A stretch of 35,937 nt of DNA from NCBI RefSeq assembly GCF_008042045.1, contig NZ_RDBP01000012.1, forward strand, positions 76,268 through 112,204. Reading direction: 5' to 3'. Positions 1-8,395 of the stretch are shown here, piece after piece. The notes beneath the pieces were generated by a model. It did no database searches, was not told where the DNA came from, and saw only the letters and a list, made by a program, of their open reading frames with translations. Source of the stretch: Streptomyces sp. T39 (GTDB lineage Bacteria; Actinomycetota; Actinomycetes; Streptomycetales; Streptomycetaceae). A program made the translations under genes and the position numbers. Each line of letters starts with the position of its first letter. The first letter of the stretch is position 1.

Positions 1-786
1 CTGACCGGCGAGGGCCTCCAGCACGCCGACGGCCACTCCCAGCTGCTGGCCTCGACCAACCCGGGGTGTGTCGCCTACGACCCGGCGTTCGGCTTCGAGA
101 TCGCGCACATCGTCAAGGACGGTCTGCGACGGATGTACGGCCCGGACGCCGAGGACGTCTTCTACTACCTCACCGTCTACAACGAGCCGATCCAGCACCC
201 GGCGGAGCCGGCCGACGTGGACGCCGAGGGCATCGTCAAGGGCATCCACCGCTTCAAGGCGGGCGAGCAGGGGCAGATCCCGGCGCAGATCATGGCGTCC
301 GGCGTCGCGGTGCCGTGGGCCGTCGAGGCCCAGCGCATCCTCGCCGAGGAGTGGAACGTACGGGCCGACGTGTGGTCCGCGACCTCGTGGAACGAGCTGC
401 GCCGCGAGGCCGTCGAGACGGACCGGCACAACCTGCTGCACCCCGAGGAGGAGCAGCGCGTGCCGTACGTGACGCGCAAGCTGTCCGGTGCCGAGGGCCC
501 GTTCGTGGCCGTGTCGGACTGGATGCGCTCCGTGCCGGACCAGATCTCGCGCTGGGTGCCCGGCGCCTACACCTCGCTCGGCGCGGACGGCTTCGGCTTC
601 GCGGACACCCGGGGCGCCGCCCGCCGGTACTTCCACATCGACGCGCAGTCGATCGTGCTGGCCGTGCTGACCGAGCTGGCCCGTGACGGCAAGGTGGACC
701 GCGGTGTGCTGAAGCAGGCGATCGACCGCTACCAGCTGCTCGACGTGGCCGCCGCCGACCCGGGCCCGGAGGGCGGCGACGCCTGA
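1..786 (+). CDS. aceE: Pyruvate dehydrogenase E1 component, homodimeric type (C-terminal part)
   Basis: The reading frame is open from base 1, so only the last 261 residues are present and the 5' end lies outside the window. The product is the thiamine-diphosphate E1 subunit of the cytosolic pyruvate dehydrogenase complex, which decarboxylates pyruvate and passes the acetyl group to the lipoyl E2. The visible part is the transketolase C-terminal region: a [17 protein letters not shown] stretch, then an [16 protein letters not shown] stretch, both characteristic of AceE, then VYNEPIQHP and the SWNELRREA segment. The family is about 890-910 residues, so roughly the last 30% is seen. It ends in an acidic tail and is followed by a strong hairpin terminator. 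Identification is from recognised AceE motifs and is secure. Confidence 0.95.
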   Translation: MTGEGLQHADGHSQLLASTNPGCVAYDPAFGFEIAHIVKDGLRRMYGPDAEDVFYYLTVYNEPIQHPAEPADVDAEGIVKGIHRFKAGEQGQIPAQIMASGVAVPWAVEAQRILAEEWNVRADVWSATSWNELRREAVETDRHNLLHPEEEQRVPYVTRKLSGAEGPFVAVSDWMRSVPDQISRWVPGAYTSLGADGFGFADTRGAARRYFHIDAQSIVLAVLTELARDGKVDRGVLKQAIDRYQLLDVAAADPGPEGGDA

Positions 787-799
787 CCGGCCTCCAGGA

Positions 800-830
800 G
801 GGGGTGCGGGGCCGGTGGCCCCGCACCCCC
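800..830 (+). terminator. Hairpin terminator after aceE
   Basis: Bases 800-813 and 817-830 form a perfect 14-bp G/C-rich stem with a 3-base loop (ggt), 13 bases after the aceE stop. No clear T-tract follows, which is usual for Streptomyces terminators. It may also serve the converging I36 inhibitor gene that ends at 842. Confidence 0.85.
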
Positions 831-841
831 TTCGTCGTGTC

Positions 842-1222
842 TCAGGTCTCCCACACCTTGAAGGCCCGGACCCGGTAGGGGGATTCGGGGACCCAGGTGC
901 CCTTTCCGGGATAGGTCTCGAACTCGCCCGTCTCCGCGCACTCCGCGGACTGGTAGGTGGTGACGGGCCTGCCGGTGCGGTTGGCGAGGGAGGACGCCGT
1001 GGTGCCGGGGGCGAGCGGGACGCAGCTCTCGATGTCGAGGCCGGACAGCTCGTGGACACGACGCGTCCCCTGGAATCCGCCTCTCGCCCACAGGCACAGC
1101 TCGCCGGCGGCGCAGTCGCCGAGCCGGGGCGCGGAGCGGGCGGACGGCAGGGGCGTCGGCGGTGCGGCGGGTGCCAGGAGGGCCGCGGCCAGGGCGGCGG
1201 CGAGAACGGTCAGGTGGCGCAT
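842..1222 (-). CDS. Secreted peptidase inhibitor family I36-like protein
   Basis: A 126-residue protein with an N-terminal signal peptide (Ala/Leu-rich, residues about 1-25) and a small mature domain of about 95 residues. The mature part has four cysteines (in GDCAAGELC, IESC and AEC), a GELCLWARGGFQG motif near its start and a late YRVRAFKVW strand. This is the pattern of the small beta-gamma-crystallin-like Streptomyces family called peptidase inhibitor I36 after the SMI metalloprotease inhibitor of S. nigrescens. Inhibition of a secreted protease is a family assignment; many members are untested. ATG at 1222 is chosen because it gives a complete signal peptide. It converges on aceE and is separated from the upstream MFS gene by a terminator, so it is probably a single-gene unit. 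Confidence 0.75.
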   Translation of the reverse strand: MRHLTVLAAALAAALLAPAAPPTPLPSARSAPRLGDCAAGELCLWARGGFQGTRRVHELSGLDIESCVPLAPGTTASSLANRTGRPVTTYQSAECAETGEFETYPGKGTWVPESPYRVRAFKVWET

Positions 1223-1320
1223 GCGGATCGACCCCCGTGCGGTGACTGTGCGGACGAGGGCAGCCTGTCCCGGCGGCCGGGCGCGCCGGAAGGGCGCCCG
1301 TTCATGATCATCCGGATAGG

Positions 1321-1356
1321 CGACAGCCCCGCCGGGGGCTCCCGGCGGGGCTGTCG
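1321..1356 (-). terminator. Hairpin terminator after the MFS exporter gene
   Basis: Bases 1321-1336 and 1341-1356 form a perfect 16-bp stem with the 4-base loop ggct. It lies 38 bases beyond the MFS stop codon on the minus strand and separates that gene from the I36 inhibitor gene. Confidence 0.85.
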
Positions 1357-1393
1357 TGTGCGCGCGGTTGACGCCTCGGCGGCGTCCGTGGCG

Positions 1394-3016
1394 TCAGATG
1401 TGGGCGGCGCCCGCACCGGCCTCCGCGTTCTCGCCGCGCTTCGTCAGGGTGGCGACCAGGGCCGCGACCACGGCGACGATGCCGGCGACGGTGAACGCCA
1501 GACCCATGCCGGACATGAACGTGTCATGGATGACGTCACCGATACGAGTGAGCAGGTCGGGCGTCATACCGGGCGTCTGCGCCAGTTCGCCGGGAACGGC
1601 GCCGAACTCGGCGGCCTCCTCCAGCCGGGGGTCGGCCGGGACGGGGATGCCCGCCGCCTGCCAGTTGTCCGCGAACTCGGCACTGACCTTGGAGGACATC
1701 ACCGCGCCCAGGACGGCCGTGCCGAGCGCGCCGCCGACCTGCATGGCGGCCTGCTGGAGACCACCGGCCACACCGGACAGCTCCAGCGGGGCGTTGCCGA
1801 CGATGACCTCGGTGGCGCCCACCATGACGGGGGCGAGGCCGAGACCGAGCAGCGCGAACCAGAGGGACATGGCGAAGGTGCCGGTGCCCTCGGTGAGGGT
1901 GGTCATCCCGAACATCGCGGCCGCGGTGCAGACCATGCCGCCGACCAGCGGGACGCGCGGGCCGAACTTGGTGATCAGGGCGCCGGCGAGCGGCGACGAG
2001 ACGATCATCATCGCGGTGAGCGGCAGCAGCCGCAGTCCGCTGTCGACCGGGCTCAGACCGCGGACGCCCTGGAGGTAGAAGGTCACGAAGAACAGGCCGC
2101 CCATGAAGGCGAACGCCATCAGGACCATCAGCACGGTGCCGGCCGAGAGCGGGATCGAGCGGAACATGCCGAGCGGGATGAGCGGCTCCTCGACCTTCGT
2201 CTCCCAGAAGGCGAAGAGCGCGAAGAGGACCAGGGCGCCGCCGAGGCAGAGCCAGGTGTTGGTGCCGCCCCAGCCCCAGGACTCGCCCGCCTTGATCAGG
2301 CCGTAGACGAGGGCGCCCATGGCGCCGGACAGCAGCAGGATGCCGGGGATGTCGAAGGAGCGCGGCGCGTTCTCGGCGCGGTGGTCCCGCAGGATCACGA
2401 GGCCGAGGGCGAGGGCGACCACGCCGACGGGCACGTTGATGAAGAAGACCGACTGCCAGCTGACGTGCTCGACGAGCAGACCGCCGACGATCGGGCCGCC
2501 CGCGGTGGAGGCGCCGATGACCATGCCCCAGATGCCGATCGCCATGTTGAGCTTCTCGGCCGGGAAGGTGGCGCGCAGCAGGCCGAGCGCCGCCGGCATC
2601 AGCAGGGCGCCGAACAGGCCCTGGAGGATGCGGAAGACGATCACCAGGGCGATGGAGTCGGCCAGACCGATCGCGGCGGACGAGGCGGCGAAGCCGGCGA
2701 TGCCGATGAGGAAGGTCTGCCGGTGGCCGAAGCGGTCGCCCAGCTTGCCCGCCGTGATCAGCGAGACGGCGAGGGCGAGCAGGTAGCCGTTGGTGATCCA
2801 CTGGACCTCCGACAGCGAGGCGCCCAGGTCCTTCTGGATGGCCGGGTTGGCGATCGCGACGATCGTGCCGTCCAGCGCGACCATCATCACGCCGACGGCC
2901 ACGGCGAACAGGGTCAGCCAGGGGTGGCCGCGCAGTCCCTTGACGGGTGCCGGCGTCTGGCCCTGGTGACCGTCCGGCTCTCGCGGCGCCTTGTCGACGG
3001 TGATCTGACTAGTCAT
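1394..3016 (-). CDS. MFS drug exporter, DHA2 (EmrB/QacA, 14-TM) family
   Basis: A 540-residue polytopic membrane protein that should export hydrophobic or drug-like compounds by proton antiport. After a hydrophilic N-terminus of about 30 residues it has about 14 hydrophobic segments. Motif D1 is seen in the first helix (LDGTIVAIANPAI, Asp at 49), motif A at residues 90-100 (GKLGDRFGHRQ) and the antiporter motif C in helix 5 (GASTAGGPIVGG). Length and motifs fit the DHA2 group. It is transcribed divergently from a TetR regulator at 3156, with a 139-base region holding an inverted repeat inside its promoter spacer, the classical arrangement of a TetR-repressed efflux pump. The ATG at 3016 has no evident ribosome binding site and the predicted transcription start is almost at the A. 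Substrate cannot be told from sequence. Confidence 0.92.
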   Translation of the reverse strand: MTSQITVDKAPREPDGHQGQTPAPVKGLRGHPWLTLFAVAVGVMMVALDGTIVAIANPAIQKDLGASLSEVQWITNGYLLALAVSLITAGKLGDRFGHRQTFLIGIAGFAASSAAIGLADSIALVIVFRILQGLFGALLMPAALGLLRATFPAEKLNMAIGIWGMVIGASTAGGPIVGGLLVEHVSWQSVFFINVPVGVVALALGLVILRDHRAENAPRSFDIPGILLLSGAMGALVYGLIKAGESWGWGGTNTWLCLGGALVLFALFAFWETKVEEPLIPLGMFRSIPLSAGTVLMVLMAFAFMGGLFFVTFYLQGVRGLSPVDSGLRLLPLTAMMIVSSPLAGALITKFGPRVPLVGGMVCTAAAMFGMTTLTEGTGTFAMSLWFALLGLGLAPVMVGATEVIVGNAPLELSGVAGGLQQAAMQVGGALGTAVLGAVMSSKVSAEFADNWQAAGIPVPADPRLEEAAEFGAVPGELAQTPGMTPDLLTRIGDVIHDTFMSGMGLAFTVAGIVAVVAALVATLTKRGENAEAGAGAAHI

Positions 3017-3023
3017 ACCGGGG

Positions 3024-3053
3024 AGGCTAATGTCAGCGACTGACAGTTGACAA
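3024..3053 (-). promoter_or_regulatory. Promoter of the MFS exporter with inverted-repeat operator in the spacer
   Basis: Reading the minus strand, a -35-like TTGTCA (3053-3048) and a -10 TAGCCT (3029-3024) are 18 bases apart. The perfect inverted repeat TGTCAGCGACTGACA (3031-3045) fills most of the spacer, where a bound TetR protein would block RNA polymerase. A plus-strand TTGACA at 3047-3052 with a weak TAACTG at 3071-3076 could be the regulator's own promoter, sharing the operator. The operator role is inferred from position. Confidence 0.6.
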
Positions 3054-3155
3054 ATGCGTTCACAAGTCGGTAACTGTCACCTGGCTCACAGGTAGCCTGA
3101 ACTGGTGGAAAGCGCGTAAAGCGCCGGAGGACAGCGAACGAACGAGGACGGTGAC

Positions 3156-3887
3156 GTGGCGGTCGAACCGACCGGACTGCGGGCCCGCAAGAAGCAGCGC
3201 ACCCGGGACGCGCTGGTGCGCGTCGCCCTCGAACTGTTCACCGCCCAGGGATACGACGAGACCACCGTCGACGAGATCACGGAGGCGGTCGAGGTCTCCC
3301 AGCGCACCTTCTTCCGCTACTTCGCCAGCAAGGAGGACGTCGCCTTCGCCGTCCAGGAGATGACGGAGGCCCACTACCTCGACGCGCTGCGCGCCCGCCC
3401 GCCGGGCGAGCCGCCGTTCGAGGCCCTGCGCAACGCCGTCTTCGCCGTCTGGGACACCATCGAGGAGGCCGTCTCCGAGATCGTCCCGCTCGAACTCCAC
3501 ATGCGCAGCTTCCGCATGATCGAGTCCACCCCGGCGCTGCTCGCGGCCCATCTGCGGCGCTCGGCCGAGGCGGAGGAGGTGCTGTCGAAGCTGATCGCCG
3601 AGCGCGAGGGGCTGGACATGACGGCCGATCCGAGGCCCCGGGTGGCGGTCGCCGCCTTCAGCGGGGTGATGCGGGTGACCGGGCGCCTGTGGAGCCAGGG
3701 GGAGGATCTCAGCCCGGAGGCGATCCGCGGCCTCACCGAGACCTTCCTCGACCATCTCGCGCCCGCGCTCGCCCAGGACTGGGGCGCGACCGCCGCCCCC
3801 GCCGCCGCTGCCGGCGCCGTACCGGCCACCGCAGCCGCGGTCCGCACCCACGCAGCGCACACGGAAGGTCACCTTCCCGCGCTCTAA
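3156..3887 (+). CDS. TetR/AcrR family transcriptional regulator
   Basis: A 243-residue protein with the TetR DNA-binding domain at residues about 12-60: the helix-turn-helix reads TTVDEITEAVEVSQRTFFRYF followed by the ASKED segment that closes the domain. The C-terminal helical region (about 65-210) would bind the inducer and form the dimer. The last about 30 residues are a low-complexity Ala-rich tail. Start is the GTG at 3156, preceded by a gaggac sequence. It is divergent from the DHA2 exporter and probably represses it through the inverted repeat at 3031-3045; this is inferred from arrangement. The inducer is unknown. Confidence 0.9.
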   Translation: MAVEPTGLRARKKQRTRDALVRVALELFTAQGYDETTVDEITEAVEVSQRTFFRYFASKEDVAFAVQEMTEAHYLDALRARPPGEPPFEALRNAVFAVWDTIEEAVSEIVPLELHMRSFRMIESTPALLAAHLRRSAEAEEVLSKLIAEREGLDMTADPRPRVAVAAFSGVMRVTGRLWSQGEDLSPEAIRGLTETFLDHLAPALAQDWGATAAPAAAAGAVPATAAAVRTHAAHTEGHLPAL

Positions 3888-3943
3888 TCCCCCCACACGC
3901 GTGATCTGCCTCACGCTGCGCCTGCGTGCGCGTGCGCGTCTCC

Positions 3944-3949
3944 TAGGGT
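3944..3949 (+). promoter_or_regulatory. Putative -10 box TAGGGT of the first DUF1023 hydrolase gene
   Basis: TAGGGT ends 8 bases before the GTG start at 3958, placing the likely transcription start at or next to the start codon. No good -35 or ribosome binding site is visible. Leaderless expression is inferred. Confidence 0.4.
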
Positions 3950-3957
3950 GTCCCGCA

Positions 3958-5160
3958 GTGACTTCCTTCGACTCCACCCCGAACCCGACCGCGTGGCGCG
4001 CCCTGTTCGTCCTCACGGTCGTGCTGATGATGCTGGCGACGACCGGCTGGACGGCCATCCGGCATCAGAGCGGTCCCCGCACCCTTCTCGCCGCGGAACT
4101 GGTCGCCTGGCACAAGGCGCGGATCGACGGGCGCGCGCTGCCGTCGCCGGACGAGGAGCCGACCCGGCTGGCCGCCTTCTTCGCGTCGGTCGGCACCGGG
4201 GCCGGTACCCGGCTCGCCGCCGAGTACCCCCGGATCGTGGGGAACCTCAACGGCGCGCCGGTGACCCTGCGTTACCGGGCGAACCGGAAGGCGCTCGCCG
4301 CGTCGTGGTCCAAGGAGAAGGACCGGGTGGCGGATCCCTCGCTCACCGCCGACGGCCACCACGAGGCCGTGCGGCGCATGCACCGCTTCAAGGCGCTGAT
4401 GGCCGAGGACCGTCAGATCCTCGCCTTCGACCCGTCCGGCGCGGGCCGGGTGGCCGAGGTGTTCGGCAACCTCGACCGGGCCGAGCGGGTCTCCGTGATC
4501 GTGCCCGGCGTCGACACCAATCTCCTCACCTTCCAGAGGACCGCCCGCAAGTACACCGCCCCCGTCGGCATGGCGCAGTCGCTGTACGCCGCCGAGCGGG
4601 CGGCCGCTCCGCGGGTCCCCACCGCCGTCATCGCCTGGGCCGACTACACCTCGCCCGTGGGCGTGGGCGTGGACTCGGCGATCGGGCGTCTCGCCGAGAG
4701 CGGCGCCCGCCGGCTGACCGCGCTGACCGAGGCGCTGCCGGGCAATTCCCGCGTCGCGCTGTTCTGCCACAGCTACGGTTCCGTCGTCTGCGGCGTCGCC
4801 GCCCGCGGTCTGCCCGCCCGGGTGGAGGACCTCGCCGTCGCCGGCAGCCCCGGCATGCGCGCGGAGAACGTGGCGGAGCTCGGCACCAGCGCCCGGGTGT
4901 GGGCCACCCGGGACGGCGACGACTGGATCCAGGACGTGCCGCACCTGGCCGTCGGCGGCCTCGGACACGGCGAGGACCCGGTCACGCCCGAGTTCGGCGC
5001 GCGGGTCGTCTCGGCCGCGCGGGCCGTCGGCCACACCGGCTATTTCGAGCCGGGAACCGAGAGCGTCCACAACTTCGCCGCCATAGGGGTCGGCGCCTAC
5101 GACGGCATCAGCTGCGCCGCCGGGGACGACTCCTGCCGCCATGACATCGCCGCGGCCTGA
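3958..5160 (+). CDS. Alpha/beta hydrolase of the DUF1023 type, membrane-anchored or secreted (copy 1)
   Basis: A 400-residue protein with one hydrophobic segment near the N-terminus (ALFVLTVVLMMLATTGW, about residues 16-32), so it is probably a membrane-anchored or exported enzyme. The hydrolase part has VSVIVPGVDT, the nucleophile elbow LFCHSYGSVVCG (Ser in HSYGS), GSPGMRAENV, and a late GLGHGEDP / GHTGYFEPGT region carrying candidate catalytic His residues. This matches the actinobacterial DUF1023 alpha/beta hydrolase family, whose substrates are largely unknown. Start is taken at GTG 3958, just after a TAGGGT box; the frame is open further upstream to 3901 but those codons precede the promoter-like element. 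It is a paralogue of the gene at 8396, from which it differs by an insertion of about 35 residues (around WSKEKDRVADP). Confidence 0.8.
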   Translation: MTSFDSTPNPTAWRALFVLTVVLMMLATTGWTAIRHQSGPRTLLAAELVAWHKARIDGRALPSPDEEPTRLAAFFASVGTGAGTRLAAEYPRIVGNLNGAPVTLRYRANRKALAASWSKEKDRVADPSLTADGHHEAVRRMHRFKALMAEDRQILAFDPSGAGRVAEVFGNLDRAERVSVIVPGVDTNLLTFQRTARKYTAPVGMAQSLYAAERAAAPRVPTAVIAWADYTSPVGVGVDSAIGRLAESGARRLTALTEALPGNSRVALFCHSYGSVVCGVAARGLPARVEDLAVAGSPGMRAENVAELGTSARVWATRDGDDWIQDVPHLAVGGLGHGEDPVTPEFGARVVSAARAVGHTGYFEPGTESVHNFAAIGVGAYDGISCAAGDDSCRHDIAAA

Positions 5161-5264
5161 AGCCGGAATTCCGGCCGGTTTTGCGGTGACCGGCGGTTCC
5201 AACGCGCGTAGAGCGGCGCAGAAGCTGCTTGCCCCACAGGGGCGACGGACAGGCGTCGGCCGCA

Positions 5265-5270
5265 TACGAT
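5265..5270 (+). promoter_or_regulatory. Putative -10 box TACGAT of the DUF4429 gene
   Basis: TACGAT ends 7 bases before the ATG at 5278. It overlaps the alternative ATG at 5269, which argues for the downstream start. No convincing -35 is seen. Confidence 0.4.
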
Positions 5271-5277
5271 GAGGCAC

Positions 5278-6138
5278 ATGGGTGACGTACTGGCGGGAAT
5301 TCAAGCCACGTGGGAGTTCGAGTCCGACTCCGTGCTCATCCGCTTCGAACGGGGAATCCGCACGCCGAAGCTGTTCTCGGCCCTGCGTGAACGGCGCATC
5401 CCGCACGAGGCGTTGGCCGGGGTGACGCTCTCCCCCGGCAAGCGGGGCACGGTGGTGCTGCGTGCCGAGCCCAGACCCGGCGCCGACCCGCTGATGGAGG
5501 CGGCCGCGGGCCAGCTGAAGGACACCTCGGACCCCTACCGCCTGGTGCTCCCCGCGGAGCGCGAGACGCTGGCGGAGTACTACGCCGACGAACTGCGCGC
5601 CGTGCTCCCCCCGGACGCCGACACCCCCGCCGACCGGTACCTGGTGGCCGCGCCCGAGGGGCCGCTCGGCTTCAAGGCGTACGACGGCAAGGCCTCGTTC
5701 GACGGATCGCGGGTGGCGTTCCGCTGGTTCTGGACGGGGGCGTCGACCGCCAAGTGGAAAGCGGGCGACCAGAGTTTCGCGCTGTCCGAGCTGAGCGGCG
5801 TCGAATGGCGTTCGCCGGAGATCCTGGACGGCTACCTGCGGCTGCTGCGCCGGGACGCCGACGGCGCCGGTGCCGCCCAGCCCGACCAGGACCCGGCGGC
5901 CGTCGTCTTCGGACTCGGGTACGGGCCGGTGCACGAGTCGCTGCCGTTCGCCGCCGCGGTCCTGGAGTCGGTACGCCGTCACGCGCCGGCGCCCGCCCTC
6001 GCGGCCGTCCGCTCCTCCCGCCGCGACCCGGCGGACATCGCCGACCGCATACGCCACCTCGGGGACCTGCACGGCGCGGGCCTGGTCACGGACGAGGAGT
6101 TCTCCCGCAAGAAGGCGGAGCTGCTGGCCGAGCTGTGA
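5278..6138 (+). CDS. DUF4429 domain protein with C-terminal SHOCT motif
   Basis: A 286-residue soluble protein with two similar beta-rich halves. The first starts GIQATWEFESDSVLIRF and has IPHEALAGVTL; the second starts FKAYDGKASFDGSRVAFRW and has FALSELSGVEW. This duplicated pleckstrin-like architecture is that of DUF4429. The C-terminal about 30 residues (IADRIRHLGDLHGAGLVTDEEFSRKKAELLAEL region) are a SHOCT motif, a short helical oligomerisation segment. Cellular role is unknown for the family; no catalytic residues are visible. Start at 5278 is preferred over the in-frame ATG at 5269 because a gagg sequence lies just before it and a TACGAT -10 box covers the other. It stands alone between the first DUF1023 gene and a two-component system. 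Confidence 0.82.
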   Translation: MGDVLAGIQATWEFESDSVLIRFERGIRTPKLFSALRERRIPHEALAGVTLSPGKRGTVVLRAEPRPGADPLMEAAAGQLKDTSDPYRLVLPAERETLAEYYADELRAVLPPDADTPADRYLVAAPEGPLGFKAYDGKASFDGSRVAFRWFWTGASTAKWKAGDQSFALSELSGVEWRSPEILDGYLRLLRRDADGAGAAQPDQDPAAVVFGLGYGPVHESLPFAAAVLESVRRHAPAPALAAVRSSRRDPADIADRIRHLGDLHGAGLVTDEEFSRKKAELLAEL

Positions 6139-6193
6139 CACGGCACGGGAACGCCTCGCCGCGCTCCCCCCGTCCCCGGGCTCCGGACCTGTC

Positions 6194-6199
6194 TAGGCT
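6194..6199 (+). promoter_or_regulatory. Putative -10 box TAGGCT of the NarL-type two-component operon
   Basis: TAGGCT lies 10 bases before the ATG at 6210, giving a predicted untranslated leader of only a few bases and no ribosome binding site. Confidence 0.4.
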
Positions 6200-6209
6200 G
6201 GGCCACCTC

Positions 6210-7547
6210 ATGGCTCACCACCCCGCCCTCCGCAGCCGGCTGACCGGCGCCGTCCGCCGCGCCGCACGCGTCGCAGCCGCCGAACTGGCCTCCCCGTCCG
6301 AGTCGACCGCCGCCCTGTTCGACGGTGCGCGGTCGCGCTGGGTGCGGCTGCTGCCGTACGTCGTCGCCGGCGGTCTCGTCGCCTCGCTGCTGCCCGTGGG
6401 CGTGACCGTGATGACGCAGGACTACGGAATGGGCGGCGCGCTCGCCGGCGCGCTGGCCACCGCGCAGACCGTGCCGCTGCTGCTCGCCGTACGGCGACCG
6501 ATGCACGCCTGGTGGATCGTCTTCGCCGCCGACATCGTGACCGCGTTCGCGCTGCTGGGCGCCGACGGCACCGACGGGCGGACCTGGCCGTGGACGCCGA
6601 TGGCCGTCGTCGGCTACCTGTTCCTGATGGCCGCGCTCGGACTGCGCGAGCCCCGGCGCAGGCTGGTCGCCGTCTGGCTGGCGACGGGTGCCGCGGGCCT
6701 GCTGTTCGAACTGGTCTCGCAGCGCCACAGCGACGGTGTCCACCTGCTGCTGTTCGTACTGAGCGGGGTCGTGCTCGCGCTCACCGGCACCCTGCGCGAA
6801 CGCGACGAGGTGCGGCGGCGGCTGCTGGTGCAGGAGACCATCAGCGTGGCCGAACGCGCCCAGCGCACCCTGCTGGAGGAGCGCACCCGGATCGCCCGCG
6901 AACTGCACGACGTGGTCGCCCACCACATGTCGGTGATCACCGTCCAGGCGGACTCGGCGCCCTACCGGATCACGGACCTGCCCGAGGCGGCACGCGAGGA
7001 GTTCGCCTCGATCGCGGCCGGCGCGCGCGAGTCGCTGACCGAGATGCGGCGGCTGCTCGCCGTGCTGCGCAGCGACGGCGCCGGGGGCGAACGCGCCCCG
7101 CAGCCGGGACTGGACAGGGCCCAGCAACTGGTGGAGGCGACCGTGCGGGCGGGTGTGCCGGCCGAGTTGTCGCTCCAGGCCGGTCTGGACGGCCTGCCCG
7201 GCACCGTCGACCTGTCGGCGTACCGGATCGTGCAGGAGGCACTGGCCAACGTGGTCCGCCACGCGCCGGGCGCCCCGACCCGGGTGTCGGTGTCGTCGGA
7301 CGGCGCGCATCTGACGGTGCTCGTCGTCAACGGACCGCCGTCCGGGCCCGTCGCGCCGCTGGAGAGCACGGGGACGGGGCACGGCCTGGTGGGGATGCGG
7401 GAGCGCGTACGGTTGACCGGCGGCACCCTGGACACCGGTCCGCTGCCGGACGGCGGCTACCGGGTCGCCGCCCGGATCCCCCTCGGCCCGGAGACGGCCG
7501 GGCCCGCCGGTCCGGCGCCCACCGACCCGACGGAGGACGGCAGTTGA
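6210..7547 (+). CDS. Sensor histidine kinase, HisKA_3 (NarL/DesK) type
   Basis: A 445-residue membrane kinase. The N-terminal half contains about five to six hydrophobic segments (residues about 48-195) with short loops, so it probably senses a membrane or membrane-borne signal. The dimerisation/phosphoacceptor helix is ERTRIARELHDVVAHHMS, with the phosphorylated His at about residue 233. The ATPase domain has the N box (AYRIVQEALANVVRHA) and the G box (GTGHGLVGMRERV). The C-terminus is a Pro/Ala-rich tail. It phosphorylates the regulator encoded immediately downstream, whose TTG start overlaps its TGA by 4 bases, so the two are translationally coupled. The stimulus is not evident. Confidence 0.92.
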   Translation: MAHHPALRSRLTGAVRRAARVAAAELASPSESTAALFDGARSRWVRLLPYVVAGGLVASLLPVGVTVMTQDYGMGGALAGALATAQTVPLLLAVRRPMHAWWIVFAADIVTAFALLGADGTDGRTWPWTPMAVVGYLFLMAALGLREPRRRLVAVWLATGAAGLLFELVSQRHSDGVHLLLFVLSGVVLALTGTLRERDEVRRRLLVQETISVAERAQRTLLEERTRIARELHDVVAHHMSVITVQADSAPYRITDLPEAAREEFASIAAGARESLTEMRRLLAVLRSDGAGGERAPQPGLDRAQQLVEATVRAGVPAELSLQAGLDGLPGTVDLSAYRIVQEALANVVRHAPGAPTRVSVSSDGAHLTVLVVNGPPSGPVAPLESTGTGHGLVGMRERVRLTGGTLDTGPLPDGGYRVAARIPLGPETAGPAGPAPTDPTEDGS

Positions 7548-8227
7548 CCATTCGTGTGATCATCGTCGACGACCAGGCCATGGTGCGGGCGGGCTTCGCC
7601 GCCCTGCTGGCCGCGCAGGCCGACATCGACGTGGTCGGCGAGGCCCCCGACGGGCGCCGGGGCGTCGAGGTCAGCCGCGCCACGCACCCCGACGTGGTGC
7701 TCATGGACGTGCGGATGCCCGAGATGGACGGCCTCGCGGCCGCACGGCAGCTGCTGGACCCCCCGACGGGTGTGACGCACCGGCCGAAGGTGCTGATGCT
7801 GACCACCTTCGACGTGGACGACTACGTGTACGAGGCGCTGCGCGCCGGGGCGTCCGGCTTCCTGCTGAAGGACGCCCCGCCCGCCGACCTGATCTCCGCG
7901 GTGCGGGTGGTCGCCGCCGGGGAGGCGCTGCTCGCGCCCTCCGTGACCCGGCGGCTGATCGCGGACTTCGCCGCACAGCGCCCCGCACCCCGCCGCGACC
8001 CGGCCCTGCGACTGGCCGGGCTGACGCCGCGTGAGACCGAGGTACTGGAGCTGATCGCCCGCGGGCTGTCGAACCAGGAAATCGCCGCACATCTGGTGCT
8101 CGCCGAACAGACCGTCAAGACCCACATCGGTCGCCTGCTCGCCAAGCTGGACCAGCGCGACCGCGCCCAACTGGTCATCTTCGCCTACGAGTCGGGGGTC
8201 GTACGCCCCGGCGACGGGGCGCGCTGA
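7544..8227 (+). CDS. Response regulator, NarL/LuxR family
   Basis: A 227-residue DNA-binding regulator. The receiver domain begins IRVIIVDDQAMVRAGF, has the phosphoacceptor Asp in VVLMDVRMPEMDG, and the conserved Thr/Lys in MLTTFD and FLLKDAPP. The LuxR-type helix-turn-helix is LTPRETEVLELIARGLSNQEIAAHLVLAEQTVKTHI. The start is taken as TTG 7544, overlapping the kinase stop (TTGA), because it gives the usual short lead (L-T-I-R-V) before the first strand; GTG 7556 would truncate that strand. It is cognate to the kinase at 6210. Targets are not shown by the sequence, though the second DUF1023 hydrolase and the acyltransferase follow downstream. Confidence 0.93.
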   Translation: MTIRVIIVDDQAMVRAGFAALLAAQADIDVVGEAPDGRRGVEVSRATHPDVVLMDVRMPEMDGLAAARQLLDPPTGVTHRPKVLMLTTFDVDDYVYEALRAGASGFLLKDAPPADLISAVRVVAAGEALLAPSVTRRLIADFAAQRPAPRRDPALRLAGLTPRETEVLELIARGLSNQEIAAHLVLAEQTVKTHIGRLLAKLDQRDRAQLVIFAYESGVVRPGDGAR

Positions 8228-8395
8228 GCGGACCCGGCACGCCGGCCGGTGACGGTGCGGGACGCCGCCCGTCTCCACCACCCCCTACCCCGGTATGACG
8301 TCGCGGCCGGCTCCGCGGTGTGATGTGCCGCCGGACGCCTTCTTCCTACCTTCCTCCCCTCGGAACGGACGGACGGGGAAGAGGGAGGCAGCCAC

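Noticed and set aside
815..3043. A 742-codon plus-strand ORF over the I36 and MFS genes
   Set aside because: It is the antisense shadow of a clear 14-TM transporter; its protein is Gly/Asp/Arg low-complexity, as usual for G/C-rich antisense frames.
5161..5180. The gccggaattccggc palindrome followed by tttt after the first DUF1023 gene, as an intrinsic terminator
   Set aside because: The stem is only five strong pairs around aatt; too weak to list with confidence, though it may contribute.
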